Source: Methylocystis sp. SC2
GTDB lineage: Bacteria; Pseudomonadota; Alphaproteobacteria; Rhizobiales; Beijerinckiaceae
Length of the DNA stretch: 64,000 nucleotides
Assembly: GCF_000304315.1 (NCBI RefSeq)
Contig: NC_018485.1
Span: 1,086,501 to 1,150,500, forward strand
Reading direction: 5' to 3'
Shown: positions 16,403 to 24,865 of the stretch, in pieces
Numbering within the stretch: the stretch's first letter is position 1
How the letters are laid out: each line of letters opens with the position of its first letter
The notes under the pieces: generated by a model
Seen by the model: the letters and a program-made list of their open reading frames with translations, nothing else
Databases searched by the model: none
What the model was told of the DNA's origin: nothing
Made by a program: the position numbers and the translations under genes

Positions 16403-16823
16403 ATGATGTCCCTTATAAAATAAGCGCCTGCATTGTTGCTCATCCGCACAGATGCGATTGCTAACGATTTCATTGGTGATTCGCAAATTTCTGCGCAGCA
16501 ATCGCAAGCGGCGGAAGCTCCCGCGTCAACGCAATACTGATAATGTTGGGTGAGGAGATCATGGCGACGCCCTCGGCCTGGCCTCGTTCAGGACCCTGTC
16601 GAGTGAACATCGGCGCTCCATGGGAGCGCAGCGCTGAGCCTGCCGGACGCCTGGCGCCGGTTAGGTCAGCGCAGATGTTGCGCAGCGTTCGCTGACCACC
16701 GAGCCAACCAACTAAAAATCAGCTTCCGTCCGATTTGCTCGAACTGAATCGCCTCGCGCCGAGCGATTTCCGGCAAGTTCTCTATGACGTTCGCGCGCTT
16801 CGGCTCGCGGCTTCACGACCGCG
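16403..16823. other. Intergenic stretch with one inverted repeat
   Basis: This 421-base gap separates the HU-like gene and a disordered-protein gene, both on the minus strand. It has an AT-rich part next to the HU gene (likely promoter) and an inverted repeat GGTCAGCG...CGCTGACC at 16664-16697. No convincing gene was found; a 44-codon plus-strand frame at 16561 has a ribosome site but non-protein-like composition. Confidence 0.4.
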
Positions 16824-17219
16824 CTATCTTGGCAAGCGCCCCTTTCGGGTTTTCAGCGCATCGGCGCCGAGCCCCAGACCTTTGCCTCCCTGCGTCTCGC
16901 CGGTCGATCCGCCCAAATCGAAACCGGGCCGGTCGACTTGCTCGGAATCGCCCGTCTGCTCTGGCCTGTCGGTCCTGGGCGACGGCTCCTTCGTCTTCTC
17001 GGCGGCTGACTTGATGTCAGGTTGAAGTCCACCGTCGCGCGACGGGCGGCGATTGGCCGGATTGTCCTTGTATTCGTCGACCTGAACGCCTTTGCTGTCC
17101 AAGCTCTGTCCGGGTCGTCTTTGCGCCTTGTCGCGATTGCTGAGGATTTCGTTCTTCCTCACCTTTTCATCGTCCAGTTCGGTCCTCGCCCCGGTTCCAC
17201 TGCTTTGTCCTGTCGACAT
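16824..17219 (-). CDS. Hydrophilic, probably disordered protein
   Basis: A 131-residue protein almost devoid of hydrophobic residues and rich in Gly, Arg, Asp, Ser, Lys and Pro, starting MSTGQSSGTGARTELDDEKV and ending KTRKGRLPR. ATG 17219 is preceded by AGGAGCAGG. No domain is recognised; the composition predicts intrinsic disorder, as in small stress-related hydrophilic proteins. It lies between the HU-like gene and the second tRNA-Gln copy. The coding status is probable but not certain, because low-complexity frames are common in GC-rich DNA. Confidence 0.5.
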   Translation of the reverse strand: MSTGQSSGTGARTELDDEKVRKNEILSNRDKAQRRPGQSLDSKGVQVDEYKDNPANRRPSRDGGLQPDIKSAAEKTKEPSPRTDRPEQTGDSEQVDRPGFDLGGSTGETQGGKGLGLGADALKTRKGRLPR

Positions 17220-17560
17220 TCTGCCTGCTCCTGTTCGCTCCACGGGGACTGCGGCGCCTAACGAAACCAACCCCTGGACGCGGCGAGGGTTCCCTTCCGG
17301 GCCGCATCCGCGCCGGGACCCATCGCGGCAACCGCAAGGATGGCCGGAACCTCGTCGGCTGCGTTACGGACGGCTCGACGTCGGCCATCCGGCGAGCGCC
17401 GTCGCAATGCGGTAACGCGCGAATGATGGCGCTTCGCTGAGCTTCATGCTGCTTGGGATCGGCGATGCGGCCGCAATCTTCCGCCGGCCTTTGGGTCTCG
17501 GAAATCGCGACTGTCGCCGCCGATTCTGAACAGGCGCAAGGGCAAGTCGCGAAGCGAGTC
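17220..17560. other. Intergenic stretch, no gene seen
   Basis: A 341-base gap between the disordered-protein gene and the second tRNA-Gln. It is GC-rich with no credible frame or strong palindrome. It should contain the promoter of the minus-strand gene to its left and the downstream flank of the tRNA. Confidence 0.4.
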
Positions 17561-17634
17561 TGGCTGGGGGACCTGGATTCGAACCAAGATTAACGGAGTC
17601 AGAGTCCGCTGTTCTACCGTTGAACTATCCCCCA
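17561..17634 (-). tRNA. tRNA-Gln (CTG), copy 2
   Basis: Identical over all 74 bases to the tRNA at 15898-15971, including the encoded CCA, with the same anticodon loop CTCTGAC. The few bases on its 5' side (AACGGCGC read on the plus strand) are also shared, so the duplication included some flank. Confidence 0.95.
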
Positions 17635-17880
17635 ACGGCGCGCCGCGCAGAGCGCGCGCGAACGGCTGGTGACTTAGAGAGCGCCGCCGACAGTGTCAAC
17701 CTTCCGGCCGCCAACGCCGCCGCGCGCGCTCTTAATGCTTGCAGGAAACGCCCTTGCGGGCGGCGCGCCGATCCTGCATGAAAGAAATTTACGCTGGCAT
17801 CACGGCGTTACGATGATCGCCGCTCCGCTTCCGTCGATGCGGCGCGAGGCAGGACGGAGCGGCTTCGCGGAAGGGATCGA

Positions 17881-18975
17881 GTGAGGGAAACCGGTCTACC
17901 GTCTACGGCGTCGGCGTCGGCGCAGGCCGCGCCCGAGCTTCACATAAACCCCGGCGTCGCTTCCGGCGCGCTCGACTCGCGCCATGTCTACGCCGCGCTC
18001 GACCTCGGCACCAACAACTGCCGGCTGCTGATCGCCCGGCCCGAGCACAGGCCGCGGCGGCGCAACAATGATTCTTTGCGCATCATCGACGCCTTCTCGC
18101 GCATCGTGCGGCTGGGAGAGGGCCTCGGCAAGGCTGGCCGGATCAGCGAGGAAGCGATCGAGCGCACCATCGCGGCGCTCCAAATCTGCCGCGAAAAAAT
18201 GGATGCGCGCGGCGTCACCCGCGCCCGGCTCGTCGCGACCCAGGCGTGCCGCAGCGCGGCGAACGGCGATGATTTCGTCGAGCGCGTCCGCGAACGCACC
18301 GGGCTGCAGCTCGAGATCATTGACCGCGAAACCGAGGCGCGCTTCGCCGCCCGCGGCTGCGGATCGCTCGCCGATCCGGCCGCCGAAAGCGTGCTGCTGT
18401 TCGACATCGGCGGCGGCTCCACCGAGCTCGTGTGGCTGACGCGTGAACGGCGCAGTGAAAATGGCGCTTACGCCTTTCGCGCCTGGACGTCGCTCGAACT
18501 CGGCGTCGTGACGCTCGCGGAGCATTTCGGCGGCCGCTGCGTGTCGGCCGAGACGTTCGCGGCCATGGCGCAGCAGGTGCGCGAGACTCTCGCCCCCTTC
18601 GCGCGTCGCATGGCCTCGGAGCGCCGCTGTCCGCGCTTCCATCTACTGGGCACTTCGGGAACGGTCACCACCCTGGCCGGGGTCCATCTTGGGCTTGAGC
18701 GTTACGACCGCTGGCGCGTCGACGGCTTGTGGATGAGCGACGATGATGCGACGCGGGCGATCCTGCGGCTGCGCGACATGGATTTCGATGAGCGCGTCGC
18801 CAACGGCTGCATCGGCCCGCAACGCGCAGATCTCGTCCTTGCCGGCTGCGCGATTTTCGAGGCGATTCGCACGCTTTTCCCGGCGCAGCGCACGCGCATC
18901 GCCGACCGCGGGTTGCGGGAAGGCATGCTGCTGGAGCTGATGGAGGCCGACGGCGCGCTGACGCGGCGCGTCTAG
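17881..18975 (+). CDS. Ppx/GppA phosphatase family protein
   Basis: A 364-residue member of the exopolyphosphatase/pppGpp phosphohydrolase family in the actin-like ATPase superfamily. It shows the phosphate-1 motif ALDLGTNNCRLLIA near residue 40, the conserved ETEARFAARG, and the second phosphate-binding motif LFDIGGGSTELVWL at about residue 177. It ends after the two actin-like domains and so lacks the C-terminal HD domain of the longer E. coli Ppx, as is usual for the short alphaproteobacterial form. It starts at GTG 17881. It degrades polyphosphate or pppGpp by family; which one cannot be decided. The rsh gene for (p)ppGpp lies elsewhere in this window. Confidence 0.88.
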   Translation: MRETGLPSTASASAQAAPELHINPGVASGALDSRHVYAALDLGTNNCRLLIARPEHRPRRRNNDSLRIIDAFSRIVRLGEGLGKAGRISEEAIERTIAALQICREKMDARGVTRARLVATQACRSAANGDDFVERVRERTGLQLEIIDRETEARFAARGCGSLADPAAESVLLFDIGGGSTELVWLTRERRSENGAYAFRAWTSLELGVVTLAEHFGGRCVSAETFAAMAQQVRETLAPFARRMASERRCPRFHLLGTSGTVTTLAGVHLGLERYDRWRVDGLWMSDDDATRAILRLRDMDFDERVANGCIGPQRADLVLAGCAIFEAIRTLFPAQRTRIADRGLREGMLLELMEADGALTRRV

Positions 18976-18994
18976 CCGCGAGATTTCTATAGGT

Positions 18995-19125
18995 TGTCCA
19001 TCCGGACGAGACAGAGGAAAGTGGAGTCGCGAAGCTTCGCCTTTTCCGGAAGATCCGGATGAACATCCATAAGAATGCCCGTTTGACGCCGAGCGGTCGA
19101 GCGGAATTGGCGCGGATTTGGGCGA
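18995..19125 (+). mobile_element. 5'-end remnant of an IS481-family insertion sequence
   Basis: From about 18995 the DNA reads like an IS481 left end (TGTCCATCCGGACGAGACAG, then GAGGAAAG), followed at 19059 by an ATG and the conserved start of IS481 transposases, [19 protein letters not shown]. The similarity then stops; the frame continues without transposase features into rppH. No right end and no DDE domain are visible, so this is a decayed fragment. Recognition rests on remembered IS481 N-termini. Confidence 0.6.
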
Positions 19126-19277
19126 TTCCGTCCACATGCAGCGTGATCTGGCGGCTCGACGGCGGGCGCGCGGACGGGCAGAAGTGTCCGCGCCAAGAAT
19201 GCGAACGCTTGGGGGAAGCGGATGACAGATGCAACCGATGGAGCGCGCCAGCATGGGCTGCGCCGCGAGATAGGGCG

Positions 19278-19787
19278 ATGAGCGGCCGCGGATTATATCG
19301 GCCCTGCGTCGGCGTCTTGTTGCTCAATGCGCAAGGCCTCGCCTTTATCGGGCGGCGGCGCGCGAAAGGCGCCCACGACCAGACCCGCCCGCCCTATCTG
19401 TGGCAGATGCCTCAGGGAGGCATCGACGAGGGCGAGACGCCCTATGAGGCGGCGCTGCGCGAGCTTCACGAAGAGACCAATGTGTCGAGCGTCGCCCTTC
19501 TCGCCGAGGCTCCAGACTGGCTTTGCTACGATCTCCCTAGAAACTCCGCCAACCGCTGGAGCGGCAAATATGTCGGCCAAACCCAGCGCTGGTTCGCGCT
19601 GCGCTTCACCGGCGACGAAAGCGAGATCGATATTCATGCGCCGGGCTGCGGCGCGCATAAGCCCGAATTCGACGCCTGGCGCTGGGAGACGCTTTCGGCG
19701 CTGCCGGAACTCATCGTGCCGTTCAAGCGGACGGTCTATGAGCAGGTGGTGAAGGAATTCGCGCCCCTGGTCGCGGCGCGGGCCTAG
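19278..19787 (+). CDS. rppH: RNA pyrophosphohydrolase
   Basis: A 169-residue Nudix hydrolase of the RppH/NudH type, which removes pyrophosphate from the 5' end of mRNAs to trigger decay (some family members also cleave Ap4A-type dinucleotides). It begins [17 protein letters not shown], has [20 protein letters not shown], and the Nudix box continues RELHEETNV. The last glycine of the consensus box is replaced by Asn, which is common in this subfamily. ATG 19278 is chosen because upstream in-frame codons come from the IS481 remnant. A degenerate RIME-like repeat follows the stop codon. Confidence 0.9.
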   Translation: MSGRGLYRPCVGVLLLNAQGLAFIGRRRAKGAHDQTRPPYLWQMPQGGIDEGETPYEAALRELHEETNVSSVALLAEAPDWLCYDLPRNSANRWSGKYVGQTQRWFALRFTGDESEIDIHAPGCGAHKPEFDAWRWETLSALPELIVPFKRTVYEQVVKEFAPLVAARA

Positions 19788-19791
19788 AGGG

Positions 19792-19898
19792 GGTTCCGAA
19801 AAAGCCGACAGGCTTTCGATGAGAACCTGCTCCAAGATTTGATTTTTGTGCGCTGCCTTATCGAGCGCATCAATCCATGTGATCGGGAACGCCCTAAG
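19792..19898. repeat. RIME-like intergenic element, copy B (degenerate)
   Basis: The same two-part element as at 12054: GGGGTTCCGAAAAAGCCGAC, GGCTTTCGATGAGAACCTGCTCC, then the second part ending GATCGGGAACGCCCTAAG. The outer arm and the ATCACATG stem are mutated, making this the most decayed full-length copy. It lies exactly between convergent rppH and rsmB. Confidence 0.75.
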
Positions 19899-21345
19899 CC
19901 GACCGGAGCAGCCGCGCGGCGAAGAATCCGTCGATGCCGGCAAGGCGCGGATCTTCATTTGGCCAGTAATGCGGCAAGGTGCGCAGATCGCCGTCCCGGT
20001 TGATGAACTCCCCGGGGACGCCCTCGCCCGGATTGATCGGCATTCGGCGGAAATCCGGATTGCGGCGCAAAAACGCGGCGATCTGCTGCTCGCCTTCCTC
20101 AGGCTCCAGCGAGCAGGAGCAATAAACGATGCGTCCGCCGGCCCGCGTCAGGAGCGCCGCGCGATTGAGCAGCTTTGCCTGCAAGGCCGCGAGCGTCTCA
20201 ATGTCGCCCGGCTTCTTGGTCCAGGGCACGTCGGGATGGCGGCGGATCGTTCCCGTCGCCGAACAGGGCGCATCGATCAAAATCGCGTCGAACGGCTGCG
20301 CCTGATAGGCGGCGGCGTCGCCGACCGCAACTTCCGCGTGCAACTGCAGCCGAGCGAGATTGGCGGCGAGCAGCTTCAGGCGCTCCGCCGAACGGTCCAG
20401 AGCGACCACCTGCGCGCGGGCAAGCGCGATCTGCGCCGTCTTGCCGCCGGGCGCGGCGCACATGTCGAGCACGCGCTCATCCGGCCGCGGCGCGAGCAGG
20501 CGCGCCGGCAGAGCGGCGGCGGCGTCCTGCACCCACCATTCACCGTCCTCATAGCCGGGAAGTTCGCTGATCGGCGCGTGGCTGCGCAGCCGCACCGAAC
20601 CTGTCGGCAGCACGACGCCGCCGAGCCGCTCCGCCCAGCCTTTGGGATCGTCTTTGACCGACACGTCGAGGGGCGGTTCGAGCATGTGCATCGCCGCGAT
20701 AGCGCGCCCGGCGTCTTCGCCGTAGTGCTTGCGCCAGCGCTGCGCCAGCCATGGCGGCGCGTCATGTTCGCCGCTTGCGGCGACGTCCAGGAATTCCTGC
20801 CGCCGTCGCGCGAGATTGCGCAACAGGCCATTCACCAGGCCGCTGAAGCCGGCGGTCTTCGGTTCAAGGCGCGCCGCCCGCACCGCGAGATCGACGGCGG
20901 CGTGATCGGCGGCGTCGAGAAACAGGATTTGCGCGGCCGCGGCGATCAGCGAGAACTCAAGCCGCGCGGCCTGACGCGGCAGCCCCTTTTCGAGGAGTTC
21001 GGCGAGAACGTAGCGGATGAGGCCGAGCCGACGCACCGCGACCGTAACGATCGAGCGCGTGAGCGACACGTCACGGGCGTCGAGCCCGGAGAGGCGCGAA
21101 GGAACGGCGTTCGGAGCGAAACACTCATCGAGGCGATGTCCGCCCTGCACGATGTCGCCGATGATGTTGGCGGCGGCGAGACGCGCCGGCAACCCGGGAA
21201 TCTTCGCCGCTTCAGCCTCCCGCACCGCTTCGGCGGGCACGAAGCCTTGCCGGGACCCTTGACGCACCGATTTGGTCCGGGCGGAAATTGATCTACTGTC
21301 GCTGTTCGCCAACCGGCTTCTCCCTCCGCGACCGAACCGAATCAT
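19894..21345 (-). CDS. rsmB: 16S rRNA m5C967 methyltransferase
   Basis: A 483-residue RsmB/Sun-family protein. The N-terminal third is a NusB-like helical domain (LAAANIIGDIVQGGHRLDE, FVNRLLRN-type segment GLVNGLLRNLAR). The C-terminal part is a class I SAM-dependent methyltransferase with the SAM motif VLDMCAAPGGKT, and two catalytic cysteines in LIDAPCSATGTIRRHP and YCSCSLEPEEGE, as expected for m5C enzymes. It methylates cytosine 967 of 16S rRNA. The start at 21345 is a choice among several in-frame ATGs; the frame opens further to 21504 but would overlap the divergent DUF1674 gene. It is convergent with rppH. Confidence 0.9.
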   Translation of the reverse strand: MIRFGRGGRSRLANSDSRSISARTKSVRQGSRQGFVPAEAVREAEAAKIPGLPARLAAANIIGDIVQGGHRLDECFAPNAVPSRLSGLDARDVSLTRSIVTVAVRRLGLIRYVLAELLEKGLPRQAARLEFSLIAAAAQILFLDAADHAAVDLAVRAARLEPKTAGFSGLVNGLLRNLARRRQEFLDVAASGEHDAPPWLAQRWRKHYGEDAGRAIAAMHMLEPPLDVSVKDDPKGWAERLGGVVLPTGSVRLRSHAPISELPGYEDGEWWVQDAAAALPARLLAPRPDERVLDMCAAPGGKTAQIALARAQVVALDRSAERLKLLAANLARLQLHAEVAVGDAAAYQAQPFDAILIDAPCSATGTIRRHPDVPWTKKPGDIETLAALQAKLLNRAALLTRAGGRIVYCSCSLEPEEGEQQIAAFLRRNPDFRRMPINPGEGVPGEFINRDGDLRTLPHYWPNEDPRLAGIDGFFAARLLRSA

Positions 21346-21393
21346 AGCATAATTGGCGCGGCGGCGGGCGATGAATGCACACAGGAACAGACC

Positions 21394-21600
21394 GTGTCGA
21401 AGACAGAAGACGCCGCGCGTTTGACGGAGCGGCCCGCGCAGCCGCCGCCAGCCGCGCAGCGCGCGCTGGCCGAAGCCGAGGCGCGTCGCCGCGAGGCGGC
21501 GCAAGCTCCGGCCGCGCCGCAGGAACTCGGCGGCCGCGGCGGACTCGACCCGGCGCGCTACGGCGATTGGGAAGTCAAAGGAATCGCTAGCGATTTTTGA
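21394..21600 (+). CDS. DUF1674 protein (SDHAF4-like succinate dehydrogenase assembly factor)
   Basis: A 68-residue protein starting at GTG 21394. The C-terminal half has the DUF1674 signature PQELGGRGGLDPARYGDWEVKG followed by IASDF, matching the mitochondrial succinate dehydrogenase assembly factor 4, which protects flavinated SdhA during assembly. The N-terminal half is Ala/Arg/Glu-rich and probably disordered. It is divergent from rsmB, a common alphaproteobacterial arrangement. Confidence 0.85.
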   Translation: MSKTEDAARLTERPAQPPPAAQRALAEAEARRREAAQAPAAPQELGGRGGLDPARYGDWEVKGIASDF

Positions 21601-21639
21601 TCAGCTGCGCGCGAGCGCATTGCCGGAGAGCGTCCCGAT

Positions 21640-22449
21640 ATGAAAAAACGAATGGCGTTAGGCGGTCTGTTGCTGTGTCTGACGTTCTCCGCCGCACGGC
21701 TGGAGCCGGCGCAAGCTCAGAGCCTCGATCTCGCGTCGAGCAAGGTCGTCGACCTCAGCCACGCCTTCAACGCCGAAACCGTCTATTGGCCGACCTCGCC
21801 GTCGGGTTTCGAGCTTAAAGTGCTGCATAAGGGGCCGACAAAGGCAGGCTTCTTCTATTTCGCCAACGCCTTTTGTTCGCCCGAGCATGGCGGCACCCAT
21901 CTCGACGCGCCGATGCACTTCGCCGAGGGCCGCTGGACAAACGCCGATATTCCCGTCGAGCGCTTCGTCGGTCCGGCGATCGTGATTGACGTCGCCGCCA
22001 AGGCCGCGGCGAACCCGGACTATCTGCTGACGATCGACGACATCGCCGCCTGGGAGGCGGCGCATGGCCGCATACCCGACAAAGCGATCGTGCTGCTGCG
22101 CACCGGATGGAGCGCGCGCTGGCCCGATAAGAAGGCCTATCTCGGCGACGACACGCCGGGCGACGCCACGCATCTCCATTTCCCGTCTTTCGGGCCTGAG
22201 GCGGCGGACTGGCTCGCGAAAGAGCGCCGCCCCAACCTCATCGGCGTCGACACGGCGAGCGTCGACAATGGGCCGTCGCAGGATTTTCTGGTGCACAGGA
22301 TCATTGGCGCCGCGAATATCGGCGGGCTTGAGAACCTCGCCAATCTCGACCAGCTGCCGCCGACGGGCGCCGTCGTCATCGCCCTGCCGATGAAGATCGA
22401 GAAGGGCTCGGGCGGCCCGGCGCGCATCATCGCGCTCGTCCCGCGATAA
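21640..22449 (+). CDS. Secreted cyclase-family hydrolase (KynB-like fold)
   Basis: A 269-residue protein with a signal peptide (MALGGLLLCLTFSAARLEPAQA), which places it in the periplasm. It carries the metal-binding cyclase motif HGGTHLDAPMHF at about residue 86, plus DLSHAFNAETVYWP near the N-terminus and GVDTASVDNGPS near residue 205. The family includes kynurenine formamidase, isatin hydrolase and polyketide-type cyclases; most act on amides or lactams with Mn or Zn. The exported form suggests a role outside tryptophan breakdown. The next gene is convergent (LuxR regulator). Confidence 0.85.
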   Translation: MKKRMALGGLLLCLTFSAARLEPAQAQSLDLASSKVVDLSHAFNAETVYWPTSPSGFELKVLHKGPTKAGFFYFANAFCSPEHGGTHLDAPMHFAEGRWTNADIPVERFVGPAIVIDVAAKAAANPDYLLTIDDIAAWEAAHGRIPDKAIVLLRTGWSARWPDKKAYLGDDTPGDATHLHFPSFGPEAADWLAKERRPNLIGVDTASVDNGPSQDFLVHRIIGAANIGGLENLANLDQLPPTGAVVIALPMKIEKGSGGPARIIALVPR

Positions 22450-22525
22450 AGCCATTCTCATCGCATGTCGCAATCTCACGCCGCCATGCGCGAGGCCGAC
22501 CCCGTTTCGCAAAAGATCGTTCGCT

Positions 22526-23635
22526 TTACGAGTCCTGCCGGGAGCCAGGAAACCTGCGGGGAACCCGAGCATGCGCCGCGAGCAAGGCCGCGAGTTGCGA
22601 TTGGCGGCTGACGCCGGTTTTCGCGAAGACTGTCTTGAGCTGATAGCGCACCGTTTCACGCGACGTTCCATCGCGACGGGCGATCTGGTCGGGAGTCAAG
22701 CCTTCGGCCACGCCGCTCGCCACTCGCGCCTCGGCCGCGGTGAGATCGAACAGCCCTCTGACGAGCGCAATGTCGGGCGTCGAGGGCGCCGCTGCCGGGG
22801 TGAACGCGAGCACGCCAAAACCGCCTTCAAAAATATCGCGCGACCGGCCCGTAGCGGGAATCAGATGGACGACGACGGGATTTTCGGTCGCCGGCTTAGA
22901 CGGAAATGAGCGAACAGATGTCGCCGCAGCGTTGGAAATGTCTGCCATCGCGCGCGATAGCAGCGCATTGGCCGACGGGTCGACAAGCGCGATACGGTCT
23001 CGTGGCAACCACGCGAGATGTGAGTTCAACGCTTCGAGAAGCGCGTTGGCCGCAAGCACTTTTCCTCTGGAATCGAGAACGGCGGCCGGTAGTCCGATCG
23101 TGGCGAGCGCGTCGGCGACCGCTCGCAGCCGCTCCAGCCGCCAGCGCGCCGCGAGCATCCCGGCGCGGGCAAGATGGGGACGCAGCGCGTCAAGACGCCT
23201 GATGTCTTCAGCGCTGAATTGAGGAAGACCGACACGGCGAATAATCTGGACGACCACCAGGTCGCCGGTCGGCGCTTTGATCGCCGTAGCCGTGCTGTGA
23301 TGCAGCCCCGCAGGCTTCAGGCACTCGGCCACCATCGCATCGGCGAGATACTCTTCCTCGGAGAACGCCTGGTGATCGGCGACGAATCCGGCCCGGTCGG
23401 CCGCCAAGAGGCGCGCCGTCGCTTGCGTCCGCGTCACTGCTTCCGACGCCACAAATGCGCCTGCGGCTTCCATTCCGACGGAGTAGCGCCAGCCAATCCA
23501 GGCGTGGCCATCGCCGGCTGCTATAAGACCGCCCGCAGCGTCAACTAAGCGAGCAAGGTCATACATCACCTCTGGCCAAAGGTCGGGGCTGGCGGCGGCG
23601 CCATAAATATCGTCGATGAGACGTTCAACGTTCAT
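22526..23635 (-). CDS. LuxR-type HTH transcriptional regulator
   Basis: A 369-residue regulator. The C-terminal 60 residues are a LuxR helix-turn-helix (FDLTAAEARVASGVAEGLTP, then DQIARRDGTSRETVRYQLKTVF and GVSRQSQLAALLAA). The N-terminal 290 residues look like a GAF/PAS-type sensory region without a response-regulator aspartate, so it is not a standard two-component receiver. Such proteins are often called LuxR solos. ATG 23635 is chosen as the first residue of MNVERLIDDIYGAA, a common opening of this subfamily. Flanking genes are a secreted cyclase and a dienelactone hydrolase; the target genes are unknown. Confidence 0.85.
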   Translation of the reverse strand: MNVERLIDDIYGAAASPDLWPEVMYDLARLVDAAGGLIAAGDGHAWIGWRYSVGMEAAGAFVASEAVTRTQATARLLAADRAGFVADHQAFSEEEYLADAMVAECLKPAGLHHSTATAIKAPTGDLVVVQIIRRVGLPQFSAEDIRRLDALRPHLARAGMLAARWRLERLRAVADALATIGLPAAVLDSRGKVLAANALLEALNSHLAWLPRDRIALVDPSANALLSRAMADISNAAATSVRSFPSKPATENPVVVHLIPATGRSRDIFEGGFGVLAFTPAAAPSTPDIALVRGLFDLTAAEARVASGVAEGLTPDQIARRDGTSRETVRYQLKTVFAKTGVSRQSQLAALLAAHARVPRRFPGSRQDS

Positions 23636-23816
23636 TGCAAAAATATTCTTTGAAAGGAAAGCTATTTTACAGGGCGGATGTGATCCGACCGCCAACACTC
23701 GACAATAGAACAGTATAACAAGTTTTCAACGCGACAATCCAGGAAGAGCGGCGCGGGCAAGTAGCGCCGACGCATGCGCGTTGATTAAAACTCTAAGAGC
23801 TCCGTGCGCCGCAACG

Positions 23817-24614
23817 TTACTCAACGCCCTTCACGCGCAGGAAGGCCAGCGCCCTTTCCCAGGCGTCGCTGGCGGCGTCCAGCCGATAGCTGTCACGATA
23901 ATCGGCGAAGAACGCATGCGGCGCGCCGTCATAGACGATGATCTCGGCGGGCGCCTGCGCCTTCTTCAGGCGCTCTCGCATGGTCTCGATGAGTTCGGTG
24001 GGAATGCTCGGATCAGCGCCGCCATAGAGCGCGAGCGTCGGCGTCTTGAGCTGCGCGGCGACGTCGATCGGCCAGCGTGGCTGCTCGGGCGTATGCGGTC
24101 CGTCGAGGCGGCCGTACCAGGGAATGCAGGCGCGCAAGCGCGGATGATGGACCGCATAGAGCCAGGCGATGCGCCCGCCCCAGCAAAATCCGGTGATCGC
24201 CGCGCGTTTGGCGTCGCCGCCTCTCGCCACGGCGTAGGCGAGCGCCTGATCGAAGATCTCCATCGTCTCGGCGTCGGGAACCCTGGCGACGATGGCGCGA
24301 ATGGCCTCTATGTCCGGCGCTTCCTGCGGGTCCCCATAGCGAATGAGGAAGTCGGGCGCGATGGCCAGAAACCCAAGCTTCGCGAATCGCCGCACGATGT
24401 CGCGGATGTGTTCGTGCAGGCCAAAGATTTCCTGCGCCACGAGAATAATCGGGAAATCGCCGCCGCTTTGCGGGCGGGCGATATAGGCCGGCGCGCCGCC
24501 GGGCAGCGTCGCCATGCCCGCCTCAAGCCCCTCCACATCCGTGGCGATGGCGCTTGGCGCGGGCGCGCCCGCCGCCTGGGCGAACCGGCCCGGATCGGTC
24601 GAAGACGAAGGCAT
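23817..24614 (-). CDS. Dienelactone hydrolase family protein
   Basis: A 265-residue alpha/beta hydrolase. The nucleophile cysteine lies in AAITGFCWGGRIAWLY (G-x-C-x-G-G), the acid in LALYGGADPSIP, and the histidine in YDGAPHAFFAD. These three match the Cys-Asp-His triad of dienelactone hydrolases, which open carboxymethylenebutenolide rings in chlorocatechol breakdown; most genome copies act on unknown esters. No aromatic degradation genes are nearby. There is no signal peptide. It is divergent from kup. Confidence 0.88.
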   Translation of the reverse strand: MPSSSTDPGRFAQAAGAPAPSAIATDVEGLEAGMATLPGGAPAYIARPQSGGDFPIILVAQEIFGLHEHIRDIVRRFAKLGFLAIAPDFLIRYGDPQEAPDIEAIRAIVARVPDAETMEIFDQALAYAVARGGDAKRAAITGFCWGGRIAWLYAVHHPRLRACIPWYGRLDGPHTPEQPRWPIDVAAQLKTPTLALYGGADPSIPTELIETMRERLKKAQAPAEIIVYDGAPHAFFADYRDSYRLDAASDAWERALAFLRVKGVE

Positions 24615-24865
24615 GAGGCCACCTCAAAAAGCTGTCGTTGAGTTTAGCCAAAAAAGCGACGCGCGTCGCCCGGCGGCGCGCACCGCCAGACTTGCGCCGT
24701 CGCCGCGACTTCTCTTCGCGCGCGAAACCGCGTATATCGCCGCACCGTATCGACGGCCCGCGCCGAAGGAGACCAACCGTTGCTCCTGTTCGCGCGCGAC
24801 CTGAGCGAGCGCCTGGCTGCTGCTTCGGTAAGAGCTGCGGCGGGTCCGATTAAAGGAAACGTCCC

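Noticed and set aside
16561-16695. 44-codon plus-strand frame with GAGGAG ribosome site
   Set aside because: The product is Arg/Pro/Ser/Gly-rich with no fold signal and crosses an inverted repeat; chance occurrence is likely.
17444-17635. 63-codon minus-strand frame running over the second tRNA-Gln
   Set aside because: It overlaps the tRNA completely at its start and has no protein-like composition; the tRNA explains the conservation.
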